The notes under the pieces: model-generated
The model's database searches: none
What the model was told of the DNA's origin: nothing
What the model saw: the letters and a program-made list of their open reading frames with translations, nothing else
In this document: positions 36,301-48,300 of the stretch, piece by piece
Numbering within the stretch: the stretch's first letter is position 1
How the letters are laid out: every line of letters starts with the position of its first letter
From: Armigeres subalbatus
Taxonomy: Eukaryota > Arthropoda > Insecta > Diptera > Culicidae
Length of the DNA stretch: 64,000 nt
Assembly: GCF_024139115.2 (NCBI RefSeq)
Contig: NC_085140.1
Span: forward strand, 298,365,978 to 298,429,977
Reading direction: 5' to 3'
Made by a program: the position numbers and the translations under genes

Positions 36301-39300
36301 GTCCGAGGACATGGCCAGATGGACACAGACAGAAAATATACAAAATTGCCAGCAGTGAACTGGTTGTGTAAAATCATGAAGTTTAATACGTCGCATGACG
36401 TTGTTTGGTTCGGATCCATAAGTGGCCTCTTCCCCCAAGGCACCTGGTCCGAAGACATGGCCGAATGGACACAGACAGAAAATATACGGAATTGCCAGAA
36501 ATGCACAGGTATTTAAAAATTATGAAGTTTGATACGTCGCATGACATTGTTTTATTCGAACCGATAAATGGCCACTTCCCTAAGGGTACCTGGTCCGGAG
36601 ACATGGCCAAATGGATACAGACAGAAATACAATGCCTGGAAAGACCAGGAATGCACTGGCATTGCAAAATCGTGAAGTTTGAGACGTCCCAAGACCTTGT
36701 TTCGATTGGGTCGGTAAGTGGCCACTCCTCCCAGGGAACCAGGCACCAGATACTTTCAAAGCGGCCTAACAATCACAGTGAATCTATGAGGTCATTCTGC
36801 ATTACGTATTATAACATCTGTCGATGAATTTATATTTTACAATCATTAAATTGCTGAGAAAAGAGTTTTTTCCATGCCAAAATAATCTATAACCCCAACG
36901 GAATCTTGAATATCTCCGGAACCATGTTACGGACCGTCTCCAGATTCCGGGAACGAAAACTATATGAGTTTTTGGATCCAACAATACCAGAAACATAATA
37001 ATCGGTGGATATTTGACAAAGTTAGAGTAGATTGAAGGAAAAAAAAGTTACTGAAAAAAAAATAGGTCGGTACAGTAAAGGATAACCTCGATAAAATGCT
37101 TGAACTGACTTGTCGTTTCCTTAGATTCCTTAGAGTCTATCTCAACTACATACACACTTAATTTTTTTCGCCGAGATCTCAGCATTGTTTGTTTATTTTT
37201 CCGAGGTGGGCACCGCCGAGTTTCATCAAACATGATTTTTGCCGAGATTTCAGTAAAAGTGACATTTCATATTTTGCTGAGAATCAGTAATAAACGAAAT
37301 TTTCTGCCGAAGTTCAGTTTGGGAATTTACTAAGCTACAGCGGTGCCCAATTTTGCTGAGCTCGAAATAGAAAAAGTTAGTGTGTATCTTCAGATCTTTG
37401 TCTTCCGTGTTATAATCTACCTCGAGTTCACATCACCAACGTCAGTTCCTCAATTGAATACGATCTGTCCATGAAACACGCTATTCAAGGAATACCAGAT
37501 CATCTTCGACAAATATCTATTCCCTCTCTTTTTTCAGAAAAATTTGAACATATCAATTGCAACAACAGATATTTCACTCATAGTTCTCGCATCAATGGAT
37601 CCACTGGCTTCGGTGTTTTGAATGTAACTTCCAGGGTTCGGATTTCTCACTCACGCACGCGACAACTGATCACTCCACCATGCATTTTATTCGGATAAAT
37701 TACAGTGCGATAAACTCCGGCACAAGCGATGGTGCGAAAAAATTGTTATCCTTCTTCCCATGCTTCATGAAAATCAAATGCCGCTTGCTTTGCCACTCCA
37801 AGCTGATTGAATCTAACGATGCGCCACGATAAGCAAAAGGTTTAATACAGGAGTTTTTCCGTTCGCTTTCAATCAATTCATGGTGGTGTGGTTTTAGTGG
37901 GCACTCTGAACATTTTAAAATTGTTTTGGGTTCGAATCCCGTTGCGGTCCTAAATTTTTGTAAATATGCTTGTAAAATTTATCCGATGAGGCGACGAGAA
38001 GGAAAATTTGTGGATTAAAATTAAATTATCCGGCGATCTGGCGCTCACGAATTTATCACCCGCCATTCTATCCGGATAAAAATGTTGTGTGAGAATACTT
38101 CCTCACAGGGGGACCATGAAAAATCACACTCCGCTAAATGGATTAATCGCAGGTTTTTATTCATATGAGTGAGAATTCCGAAGCCTGGTAACATAAACCA
38201 CCTTCCGAAAGCTTCAGGAACCGTGTTCGGTTTATGTTGCTGAGCTGGCAGAAATTAACTTCGCTTTGGGGATAATTTCAAATCAGCCCGTAGACCATCG
38301 AGGCACTCCGGTCGATGAAACCTGTTAAGCACGCATCTTACTTTCTTACAAACATAAGAGAGCAGATGCGTGTTTTGGTCGAAAGATCATTCAAGATTAC
38401 CTTTGTTTGGGTCCCATCTCACTGCTCAATCTACGGCAATGAGAGGGCAGACTCGCTGGCAAAGGTGGGCGCACAGGAGGGTGAGGTTTATGATAGACAA
38501 TACTCGAGCAACGAGTTTTTCCTATTAGTTAGTCAGAGTACTCTTCAAAGTTGGCAAAGAAATTGGACACACAATGAACTTGGACGGTGGCTATTTTCCA
38601 TAGTTCCAAAAGTTTCTGGGCGAGCGTGGTTCAGAGGTGAGGACTTAAGTCGAGGCTTCATTCGCGTGATGTCGAGACATATGTCTAATAACTATTCACT
38701 AGACGCACATCTGTACAGAATGAACCTTGTCGATAGCAACTTATGTAGGTGCGGAGCCGGTTATGATGACATCGATCACGTAGTTTGGTCCTGCTCGAAA
38801 AATGACGCCTCCAGAGAGCAATTATTGGATACCCTTGTGGCCCGAGGTAAACAACCCTTCAGGGAAGTTCGAGGTATTTTGGGGGATCGTGATGTTGTCT
38901 ATATGCAGGCCATTTATAGCTTTCTTTGTACTTCTGACATCAAAATCTAATATTTTGTTCAAAGTTTTTTTTTGTTTAATCTCTGACTTTTTGTTCCGTA
39001 GAGCTCCTTAGCTCTTGCCATCCGGAAGATGCTCCCAGTCGGAACACTCCTCGAGCACGACGACACGCCACATCGTCCCTGACGCCAAATGCCCGGATGA
39101 GAACCTGTAATTACCTGATCCCAAATTCTAAGCCCCGTCCATCCTTGAACATTGTAAGCTAACCACGAGTACGCTGGCTTCTACCTCTCTCTTACTAATT
39201 GTATTCTAAAATGATATTGATTGTATATATCACAAAAAACCATGGCTCCGTAAAGTGTTATACACGCCTGAGCCTACCAAATAAACGAACTTGAAACAAA

Positions 39301-42300
39301 TGTTGTACAGCAACCGTACAAAAATGGTGTTCGCTTCCCGGAAGGTACAAGAAGGCGTGGAGCGAAGTGAGCAAAGTTAGCTGACCAGGAACAGAACGAC
39401 TTGGTGAACATGGGGCGCAATCGAGGATAGAGATGGAGATGTAGCCTCGAACCGTGTATTGTGGTGTCACATGGTTGATTCAGCGTCATCTGTTTAGATG
39501 TAAGCTAAATATATGAAATGAAGTTTAACTTGCAGAATTGCCGTCTGTGGCAGATATTGTTTGAACATGGTTCGTCGGCAATGCTGATAAGTCGTGCAAC
39601 GCTTGATAAACTAGAGATCAAGAAAACGAAATTGTCAACCTCGTTTACAATGGCGATGTTCTTCCGTTGCACTCGAGATTGTGATAGCGAGGTTTGGCGT
39701 GCAGAAATACAGTAGTCGATCGGGACATGTGGTCCATCCATTACTTCTTAACTCTACAACATCGAAACGTGACCAGATTCAATACGCGAAAAGTCAAGAT
39801 TTTCCAAGCCATAAGAAATCGATTGATTGTTTGGAGAATTGCTCCAACTCCGGAATCCGGATGGTAAATAGGATAATAATAAAAATCCATTTTTTCATTT
39901 ACTTGTAATAAATTGGTATTTATTGATATACATATCATGTGAAGACTAAAGGAAGCTCGCAAGTGCTTTAAATAGTGCAATATTCCATTATCGTGGTTGG
40001 ACCTTAATTAGAAAGTGAGTGAGGGAGTGCGATCATTACTTTCCACCAGTGACTTCGGCAACGGTTCCAGCAATCTTCGCAACGTTTCCAGCGTTCTTCT
40101 TGACCCACTTCCAGGCGTTGCTCAACCATCCATTGGCCACGACCGGATCGACTCCATTCTCCACCAAAACCTCTTGCAACTCCTGGACTAATTGCTTTGG
40201 CAGTTCCTGCTCAGCCTTGGGCATGGCGAAAGCCACAGCCACCAGCATAGCGAGAACAATGACGAATTTCATTTTAGTTGAGATTTTAGTTGGTTGTCAC
40301 GAATGAGAACTGAATGTGGATTGTAATGATGAGGAAGCTACAATTTATATCCACTGATTGGTGTGTTTAAACAGGTGTGACTTGGGTTAGGTATCTATCC
40401 ATATACGCAGAATCAAATCTGTTATGTCTGCAAATAATTTCTGGGTTGTTTGTATATCTTTGCCAAACGATATGGTCTGTTGTGCACCTGTGTAATTCAG
40501 TATTTAAAATAGTGCAATTTTACTTTCAATTCAATCATTTGCGTCACAACTCACAATCCCACGTTCGAAGAAATGTGTCTATGGAATTATGTAATCTCTG
40601 CTGATCAACCAATCAGTTTGATAATGTGTGCACGTCTAAAAAAGGCAAGATTCCAAATATTGAAAATCGGGAAATCGTTTAATTTGATATATAGTTAGCC
40701 GTGCGGTAAGACGCGCGGTTACTACAAGACCATGCTGAGGGTGGCTGGGTTCGATTCCTGGTGCCGGTCTAGGCAATTCTCGGATAGGAAATTATCTTTA
40801 CTTCCCTGGGCATAAAAGTATCATCGTGTTAGCCTCAAGATATACGAATGCAAAAATGGTAACCTGGCTTAGAAACCTCGCAGTTAATAACTGTGGAAGT
40901 GCTCAATGAACACTAAGTTGCGAGGCGGCTCTGTCCCAGTGTGGGGATGTAATGCCAATAAGAAGAAGAAGAAGTTAGCAGCTTTGGCTAAATGTAGACA
41001 TCAGCAATCTTATGTGGTGCGAACTTTATTCGGATCGATTGAAGCATTAAAAAATCCTGCAGTGGTTGAAAACCTTGTCACGAGTTATAACATTCGTTAT
41101 TTAACGTATCACAGATAGAAGATCATCCATAACTTTTTCATCGGCGCAATGTGGATTTTTTAAAGTTTTTTTTCTCTCGTTCCCGAGCCAGTCAGCAAAA
41201 CTGATTTACGATAGCCGTACGATGTTATTTAATTGAAATCGAATGTTGACGGTTCTGCTCGTGCTCTGTCTACTCACCTACAACTTTCAGCTCGACAAAC
41301 ACCGACTGCACCGGGTGCACGGACAGTTGGCATTCGTACAGGCCCTGGTCTTCGTCCCGAACGGCCTTGATCCGCAGCGCCCAATGACCCATATGTCGGA
41401 TGTGGTGCACCAGGAAGCGCTCGTCACTGCTGTATGTCGATAGTCCTACGGTTAACAGTTGGAAGTCCCTTCGTCTCACCCAGGATACCTACGAAAGTGG
41501 GAAGAGTTGCGAAGTCAGAAAATCAAACCGAAATGTATGGCAGCGGAAGGAGGGGTCGCAGTAGCAGGGGTTTTGTTTGTTTTCTGCTACTGAAAGAGGA
41601 GTAGTCGCGAGCTCAAATGCTTACCAGGGCGGAAGTTTGTGTCAGTACGGTGCATGGCAGCAGTGCAGTGCCGCCCTTTTGTGCCGTGACTTTGGTATTG
41701 TTTCGGGTTGCAAAATATGCCTGTGACATTGCCGGTGCCAGATAGTTGTCCGACAGAGAGCTGGGATCTGGAAAGACATAATGGAAAACGTTACATTGTT
41801 GATGCAGGGAAATGACACAACCGACCTGAACAGTCAACAAGAAGTAAAATAGAATCAATTCTCAATTGGGCAATTTTTGTGTTTGTAACACTTTTGGTAG
41901 ATAATTGTTTGCTCTGATCAACACTTTTCAGTCAATTGAATTTCTATACAAAATTCATTTGATTTTTTTACGACGAATTCATCCCAATTTCAATAAGAAA
42001 TTCATTTGAATTTCTAGAAAAAAAACCCAGATTAATCCACCTAGCGGTGATGGCGCCTTTCTCGCGGAAAAAGGTAATAAATGTAGCCTTTACGCTTACA
42101 CCTCGATGATGTACAAGAAAGGCAAAACAGTTACACCGTCTAATGTTATGATAGAAAATTTACACTAGTAGACGACAGATGGCGCTGCCAAAATATTCTC
42201 TAATTTCCTATGTTCGAATTTTGACTTTCGGACAATTTCATAGTACACTGGATTTTGTTTTTACACGATTTACATTTTCTCAATTTTCCACTCATCCTAA

Positions 42301-45300
42301 ATGTTTAACGTATATTAATTGTTATGTGATTTTTCTTTGATTTATTCTGGATTTTTTGAAACATGTTGCGAAGAGATTGGTGGCAAATTGAAGTCACACG
42401 ATCAAAAATACGAGCGAAAAAAAATCGTGTAAAAACAAAATCCTGTGTACTATGAAACTCAACGAAGAGCATACTTACGCCTAAATGCGTGCAACACGAG
42501 CATCTTTATAGTACGATGAAACTCTTACTGGAAGCAAGCCACGGATAAACTTTAAAAATATTCATAGATGCAAGGCATTTTTCATAACACATTATTGTTC
42601 TATGTGACTATGTCTCATCACTATTTTAATATTATCTATTTTTTGCAATTTGCAATTATTGTGAAATTCAATAGTGATCAACAGCGTTTCAGTCTCTGTC
42701 GGATGCAACTTGTTGCAAGAAAATCGGTTAAGAGTTTCAATGTGAAAATTTGGCTAATGTTTTTTATGGCATTTTGTGCACACACACACGCACACACATA
42801 CACACACACATGCACACACGGACAGACAGACATTTGTTCAGCTCATCGAGCTGAGTCGAATGGTATATAACACTATGGGTCTCCGGGACTTCTATCAAAA
42901 GTTAGAATTTGGAGTGAAATGATAGCCTTTCGGTACAACTTAGTTGTACGAGAAAGGCAAAAACCAATCGGAGTTCAACTGAAAATTCAAATGATTTTTT
43001 TTTGTAAGATTTAAATGAATTTGAAGCAGAATTGGAAACCCATGCAAAATGAACTACTCGTGATAATTCAAATAAATTTCCCGTGAAAGTCAGTAATAAA
43101 TTCCCGCGGTAGATTGAAATAATTCTTCTTTAAAGTTTTTCCAAGTTTCCACAAAAGATCATTCAAATTTACGCAAAAAATTAATACGAAATTCTGCATT
43201 CGAGTTCTTACGAGAAATCCAACCGAAATTATATTGGAATTTTTCACTGAAATATCATTCAAGCTATCACGAAAAATTTATTTGATTTTCGAAAGGAAAT
43301 GCATTTGATTTTCCAAAGAAAGTGTATACAAAATTCGAGTTTTCGCGGATATTCATTCCATTTTTCACAGGAAATGCATTCGGATTTTAACAAGAACGGG
43401 GAATTATTTAAAGCTTCGCAAGAAATTCAGTCGAACATCCTTGGGAATTATTTTCGAATTTCTCCGGGAATTTCATTCAAGTTTTCACGGAAAGTTTATC
43501 CGAATTTTTACAACATACTTAATAATGAGGGTTATTTAATAAAAAAAAAACTGTGACCAGTAGTGTAGCTCAACAAATTAGGATATCCTATTGCAGATGT
43601 ACGCTTGAATTGATATGAAACGATTTCCGTTGTCCTTGTACGAACAAAATATCACAAGTCAGTCAAAAAGCCGCTTGGTGCGTTTTGGCTGAACCCAGAC
43701 CATTTAAGATTCGAGGAGATCATCAAATGAGTTACTGTCAGTTATGGAATTCAGGACGATGAAGTAGTATTATCCTCGGATAATTCACTGGGAATCTGTT
43801 TAGTGTCTGTTTTTGTCTGATGCCCCCTATAATTTGAAAATATTTTCAAAAGTATAACATCAAATCAATTTTCATTTTAGGAAAATGTACTAAGATTCTT
43901 GAAGACTATTGTAGGCATATCAAAAGGCTATTCCTTTTTTGCAGGGTCCCTTCAGTGTCTCATTTTGTCCAATATCCCTTATACGTTGAACCTTTTTTTA
44001 TCAATTTATCAGAACACACAAATTGAAAGCTCGAGAAAATTTTGTGAAAATCGGCGAATTATCTGGACAAAGAAATGTGACTTTTCCTAGGGGGTTGAAT
44101 AGTGTCTGATTTTGCCAAATATCCCCTATAGTTAAATGAAATTTTAAAATCAGATAGAGCAAATCAATTAATAACTCTGAAAATTATATTAGCATCCTTG
44201 CTTACTTAGTGGACATATTAAAGAGAGTTTTTTTCTTTTTTAGAGTGCATCGTCCAGTGTCTCATTCTGTCTAATACCCCCTATACATTGAAATTCTTTT
44301 AATGCACAAAAACATCAATTAAAGTTCGAGAGAATTTTGTGAATTGTGCTAATTTTAGCAAATCACTTGAATAATAAAATAAGGCCTTAGCTAATTAACG
44401 AGGAGCTGGGTAATGTCTGATTTTGGTCAATTCTTCTTCTTCTTCTTCTTATTGGCATTACATCCCCACACTGGGACAGAGCCGCCTCGCAGCTTAGTGT
44501 TCTTTAAGCACTTACACAGTTATTAACCGCGAGATTTCTAAGCCAGGTTACCATTTTTGCATTCGTAGATCATGAGGCTAGCACGATGATACTTTTTATG
44601 CCCAGGAAGTCGAGACAATTTCAATCCGAAAATTGCCTAGACCGGCACTGGGAATCGAACCCAGCCACCCTCAGCATGGTCTTGCTTTGTAGCCGCGCGT
44701 CTTACCGCACGGCTAAGGAGGGCCCATTTTTGGTCAATATCCCCTATATTTAAATGAAGTTCCAATATATAGTAGAGCAAATCAATAAATAAGAAAGAGA
44801 AGAAAAACAACTTTTCTTTAATATGTCCACTATAATACGCAAGGGTCTTGATATAGTTTTCTAAGTTATTTATTGATTTGCTCTACTATATTGGAACTTC
44901 ATTTAAATATAGGGGATATTGACCCAAATTAGAGAAATCGAACTTTAATTGGTGTTTTTGTGCATTAAAAGAATTTCAATGTATGTGGGGTATTAGACAG
45001 AATGAGACACTGAACGATGCACTCAAAAAAAAATAAAAAAAAACCTCTCTTTAATATGTCCACTAAGTAAGCAAGGATGCTAATATAATTTTCATAGTTA
45101 TTAATTGATTTGCTCTATCTGATTTTAAAATTTCATTTAACTATAGGGGATATTTGGCAAAATCAGACACTATTCAACCCCCTAGGAAAAGTCACATTTT
45201 TTTGTCCAGATAATTCGCCAATTTTCACAAAATTTTCTTGAGCTTTCAATTTGTGTGTTCTGATAAATTGATAAAAAAGGTTCAACGTATAAGGGATATT

Positions 45301-48300
45301 GGACAAAATGAGACACTGAAGGGACCCTGCAAAAAGGAATAGCCTTTTGATATGCCTACAATAGTCTTCAAGGATCTTAGTACATTTTCCTAAAATGAAA
45401 ATTGATTTGATGTTATACTTTTGAAAATATTTTCAAATTATAGGGGCATCAAACAAAAACAGACACTAAACAGATTCCCAGTGAATTGTCCGAGGATAAT
45501 ACTACTTCATCGTCCTGAATTCCATAACTGACAGTAACTCATTTGATGATCTCCTCGAATCTTAAATGTGTATCGTCTGAAGCATTTTATAGGGGGTATT
45601 AGACAAAATGAGACACTTATCCGTGTTCAAAAATATATGGGAGGCCTATTATGATATTACATGATAATACAAGTCAAGGTTTTCCCTGTCTTTTGATTGA
45701 TGCGAACATATGCATTAGCAAATTTGTCTATTTGTAGAGGAAATGGGACAAAATAGGACGCTTCCAGTATTCTAACGGCAAAGGGGTCGGCGCCATCAGA
45801 ATCTTTGGATTTTTGTGATTTTTTAAGGTAATCTCCAGATATTCACATACCGTGGTTGAATGGCCAAGTCAAGGCAGCGGAGGGGATGACTACGTCAGCT
45901 CAGCGGACGATGGAAGCCAACCAGCCCCCACCTTGAGGGAAATTAAGGATGCCATCCAACATCTAAAGACCAATAAAGCAGCTGGTAAGGATGGTATCGG
46001 AGCTGAGCTCATCAAGATGGGTCCGGAAAAGCTAGCCACTTGCCTGCACAAACTGATAGTCAGAATCTGGGAAACTGAACAGCTACCGGAGGAGTGGAAG
46101 GAAGGGATTATATGCCCCATCTACAAGAAAGGCGACAAGCTGGAGTGTGAGAACTTTCGAGCGATCACCATCCTTAATGCCGCTTACAAAGTGATATCTC
46201 AGATCATCTGCCGTTGTCTGACACCAATAGTGAATGAGTTCGTAGGAGGACGAGAACAGCTTCCTGGAAAGCTTATCAGACTGCTGTTCTCGTCCATATT
46301 TTTCCATAGCTCTACATGGTCTATACTGTCGTATGCCGCCTTGAAATCATTGAACAGATGGTGCGTTGGGACCTGGTATTCACGACATATTTGAAGAATT
46401 TGCCGTACAGTAAAAATCTGGAACGTTGTCAACGAAGCCAGTTTGATCAAAGCAACGGTGGATGGTGTGCAAAACTCTGTGAAGATTTCGGGCGAACACT
46501 CCACTCCAGACAAGGTGATGTACTTTCGTACCTGTTGTTCAACATTGCGCTAGTAGGTGTCATGTGGAGTGCCGGGTGTAACAGCCGGGGTACGATTTTC
46601 AACAGGTCTGAACTCCAGAATGATTTGGAGAACATAAAACATCTAATATTGACATCCAAACCATAAGTTATACGCAAAGCCTCTAAGGAGCTATGCGGAC
46701 ACGATGTGGGGCTATTGGTTATGTACCGAGGGTAAATAACTTTAGGTCTGAGCTCCAGAAAGATTTGAAGAACTTAGAACATCCGATTTGGATATATCTA
46801 AATCGTAAATCATACGCAAAGCTTCTAAAGACCTATGCGGACACAATGTGGTGCTATTGGGTTTGTACCGAGGGTAGTTGATGTGGTTAACACTTTATGG
46901 CTAAAATCCAGAATGATTTGGAGAACTTAGACTCGCAAACCATATTCAAAACCTCTTAGGGTCTATGCGGACACAATTCGGTGCTATTGGTTTTGACGTC
47001 GACATCAAAGACTCTTTAAGTCTGAACTCCAGAATGATTTGGAGAACCTAGAACATCTGCCAGAATATTGACAGCATCATGCTCCCCATCGTTGAAATAG
47101 TTTTTAAGATATTTTCGTTAACAAAAAAAAACAATTATAAAATCGATTTGCGCTGTATTATTATGAAATTTTCGTCCATATAAGTGGCTAACTGTCGATC
47201 CTTCCACCGGCGGTTACGGAATGTGGGTGTGGCTGATCATCAATCTTAGGTCAGTTTCGGAAATGAGCTGTCGATTTTTTGGGTATATAAACATGTAAAT
47301 TTGGCCGAGAAATGTCGGAGATAACTCAAATCCGTGTCAATATGACGCGAACATCGTAAGTGTAAGTTTTTTGAGCACTGCACAATAGGACAGCCCCTTA
47401 CAAAGGAATGGCCAAAACTACCAAAAGGCCAATTTTTGATTTGGGCGAGTAGAATGTGATGAATACATAGCTTATAACCTATATTTTTATAATCAGGACG
47501 GTTCTTATTTTTTAGATTTTTTAGGGAGGGGTGAGGGCGTTCATACTAGAAATGATATTTTTACGTTTTTTGGGAAAACGGTCATCTTTGCCATATTTTT
47601 GTCTCAAAAGTAACATATTTATATATCGTTACAAAACTCTTAAACAGATCTATGTAATAGGCTTGATGATGTAATAATAGCTTCATCCGGATTTTAGTTT
47701 TTAGTAGTTTTGTAAAGGCATATTTTACGCAATATTTAACGAACAAAACAGTTTGGTACCCCGCAGTAAAACATCATGCACTACACTATTGAACTTTTAA
47801 GCTTTGAGGACCATGAATAAAATTCTGCCCAAATGTACCATTTTGTGAGATGCATGAATTTGAAAAAAATTGCCCATTTTTGTCTTTTTCGTGTACTAAT
47901 TATATGTAGTAGCTATATGATCGCTCCAAAAGCATAAAAAAGTCCAAACACTCATAGTGTTGTATACCGATCGACTCAGTTCGACGAATTGAGGTGATGT
48001 CTGTGTGTACGTGTGTGTAAATGTCTGTATGTGTGTGAGCAAAAATGACTTACTTACTTTAAACCGATTTACTCGCAACAAGTTTCATTCGTCAGAGAAT
48101 ATTGTTCCATTGTTCCCTATTAAAAAAGGCTGGATTGGACTATGGGCTCAAAAGTTATGGCCAAAATACATTTTCTTATAATGCACGAGAAAGACAACAT
48201 TACCGCTAGGGGGATTAATCAGGTGTTTTGGTAAACTTCTTCATTTCCAATTTTTATTTGAGTTACTCAATAATGCTCCTTTAATTGAATTTGGCGCCGA

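Larger units (their letters stand above)
29524..37080. mobile_element. 7.56-kb foldback element with inverted arrays of ~147-bp repeats
   Basis: The terminal sequence TTTACTGTACCGACC (29524) is inverted at 37079. GATAACC flanks both sides (29517-29523 and 37081-37087). About 340 bp of unique terminal sequence is inverted on each side and leads into tandem arrays in opposite orientation (29860-31200 and 36055-36760). Long repeat-bearing TIRs and a 7-bp duplication recall Galileo-like foldback elements of the P superfamily; this is an inference because no transposase is visible. The interior holds a hAT-like element, a LINE fragment and degenerate repeats. Confidence 0.82.
28855..39296 (+). mobile_element. 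I/Loa-like LINE relic, 5'-truncated, expanded by nested insertions
   Basis: The LINE itself is 28855-29523, 37081-37631 and 38188-39296, less the small insertions. The RT C-terminal part reads 'LTLWARHLGIEFSPQK', 'SGTWWGAHPEDLIKLYRTTI' and 'IALGCMHSTH', and resumes 'MSMEVLAGVTPLKHRYWELS'. The RNase H region begins 'GIPDHLRQISIPSLFSEKFE' and 'INGSTGFGVLNVT' before the next insertion. It continues with an open RNase H/zinc-knuckle frame (38315-38950) and a 3'UTR ending 'aaataaacgaacttgaaaca'. Excising each insertion together with one target copy rejoins the LINE codons, which proves the nesting order. Confidence 0.82.

Noticed and set aside
38315..38950. A host RNase H-like gene
   Set aside because: It joins in series with RT fragments of a LINE and ends in a LINE-type 3'UTR.
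43701..45568. CRISPR-like or direct-repeat array
   Set aside because: The modules are about 150 bp, imperfect and inverted, in a eukaryotic intron.
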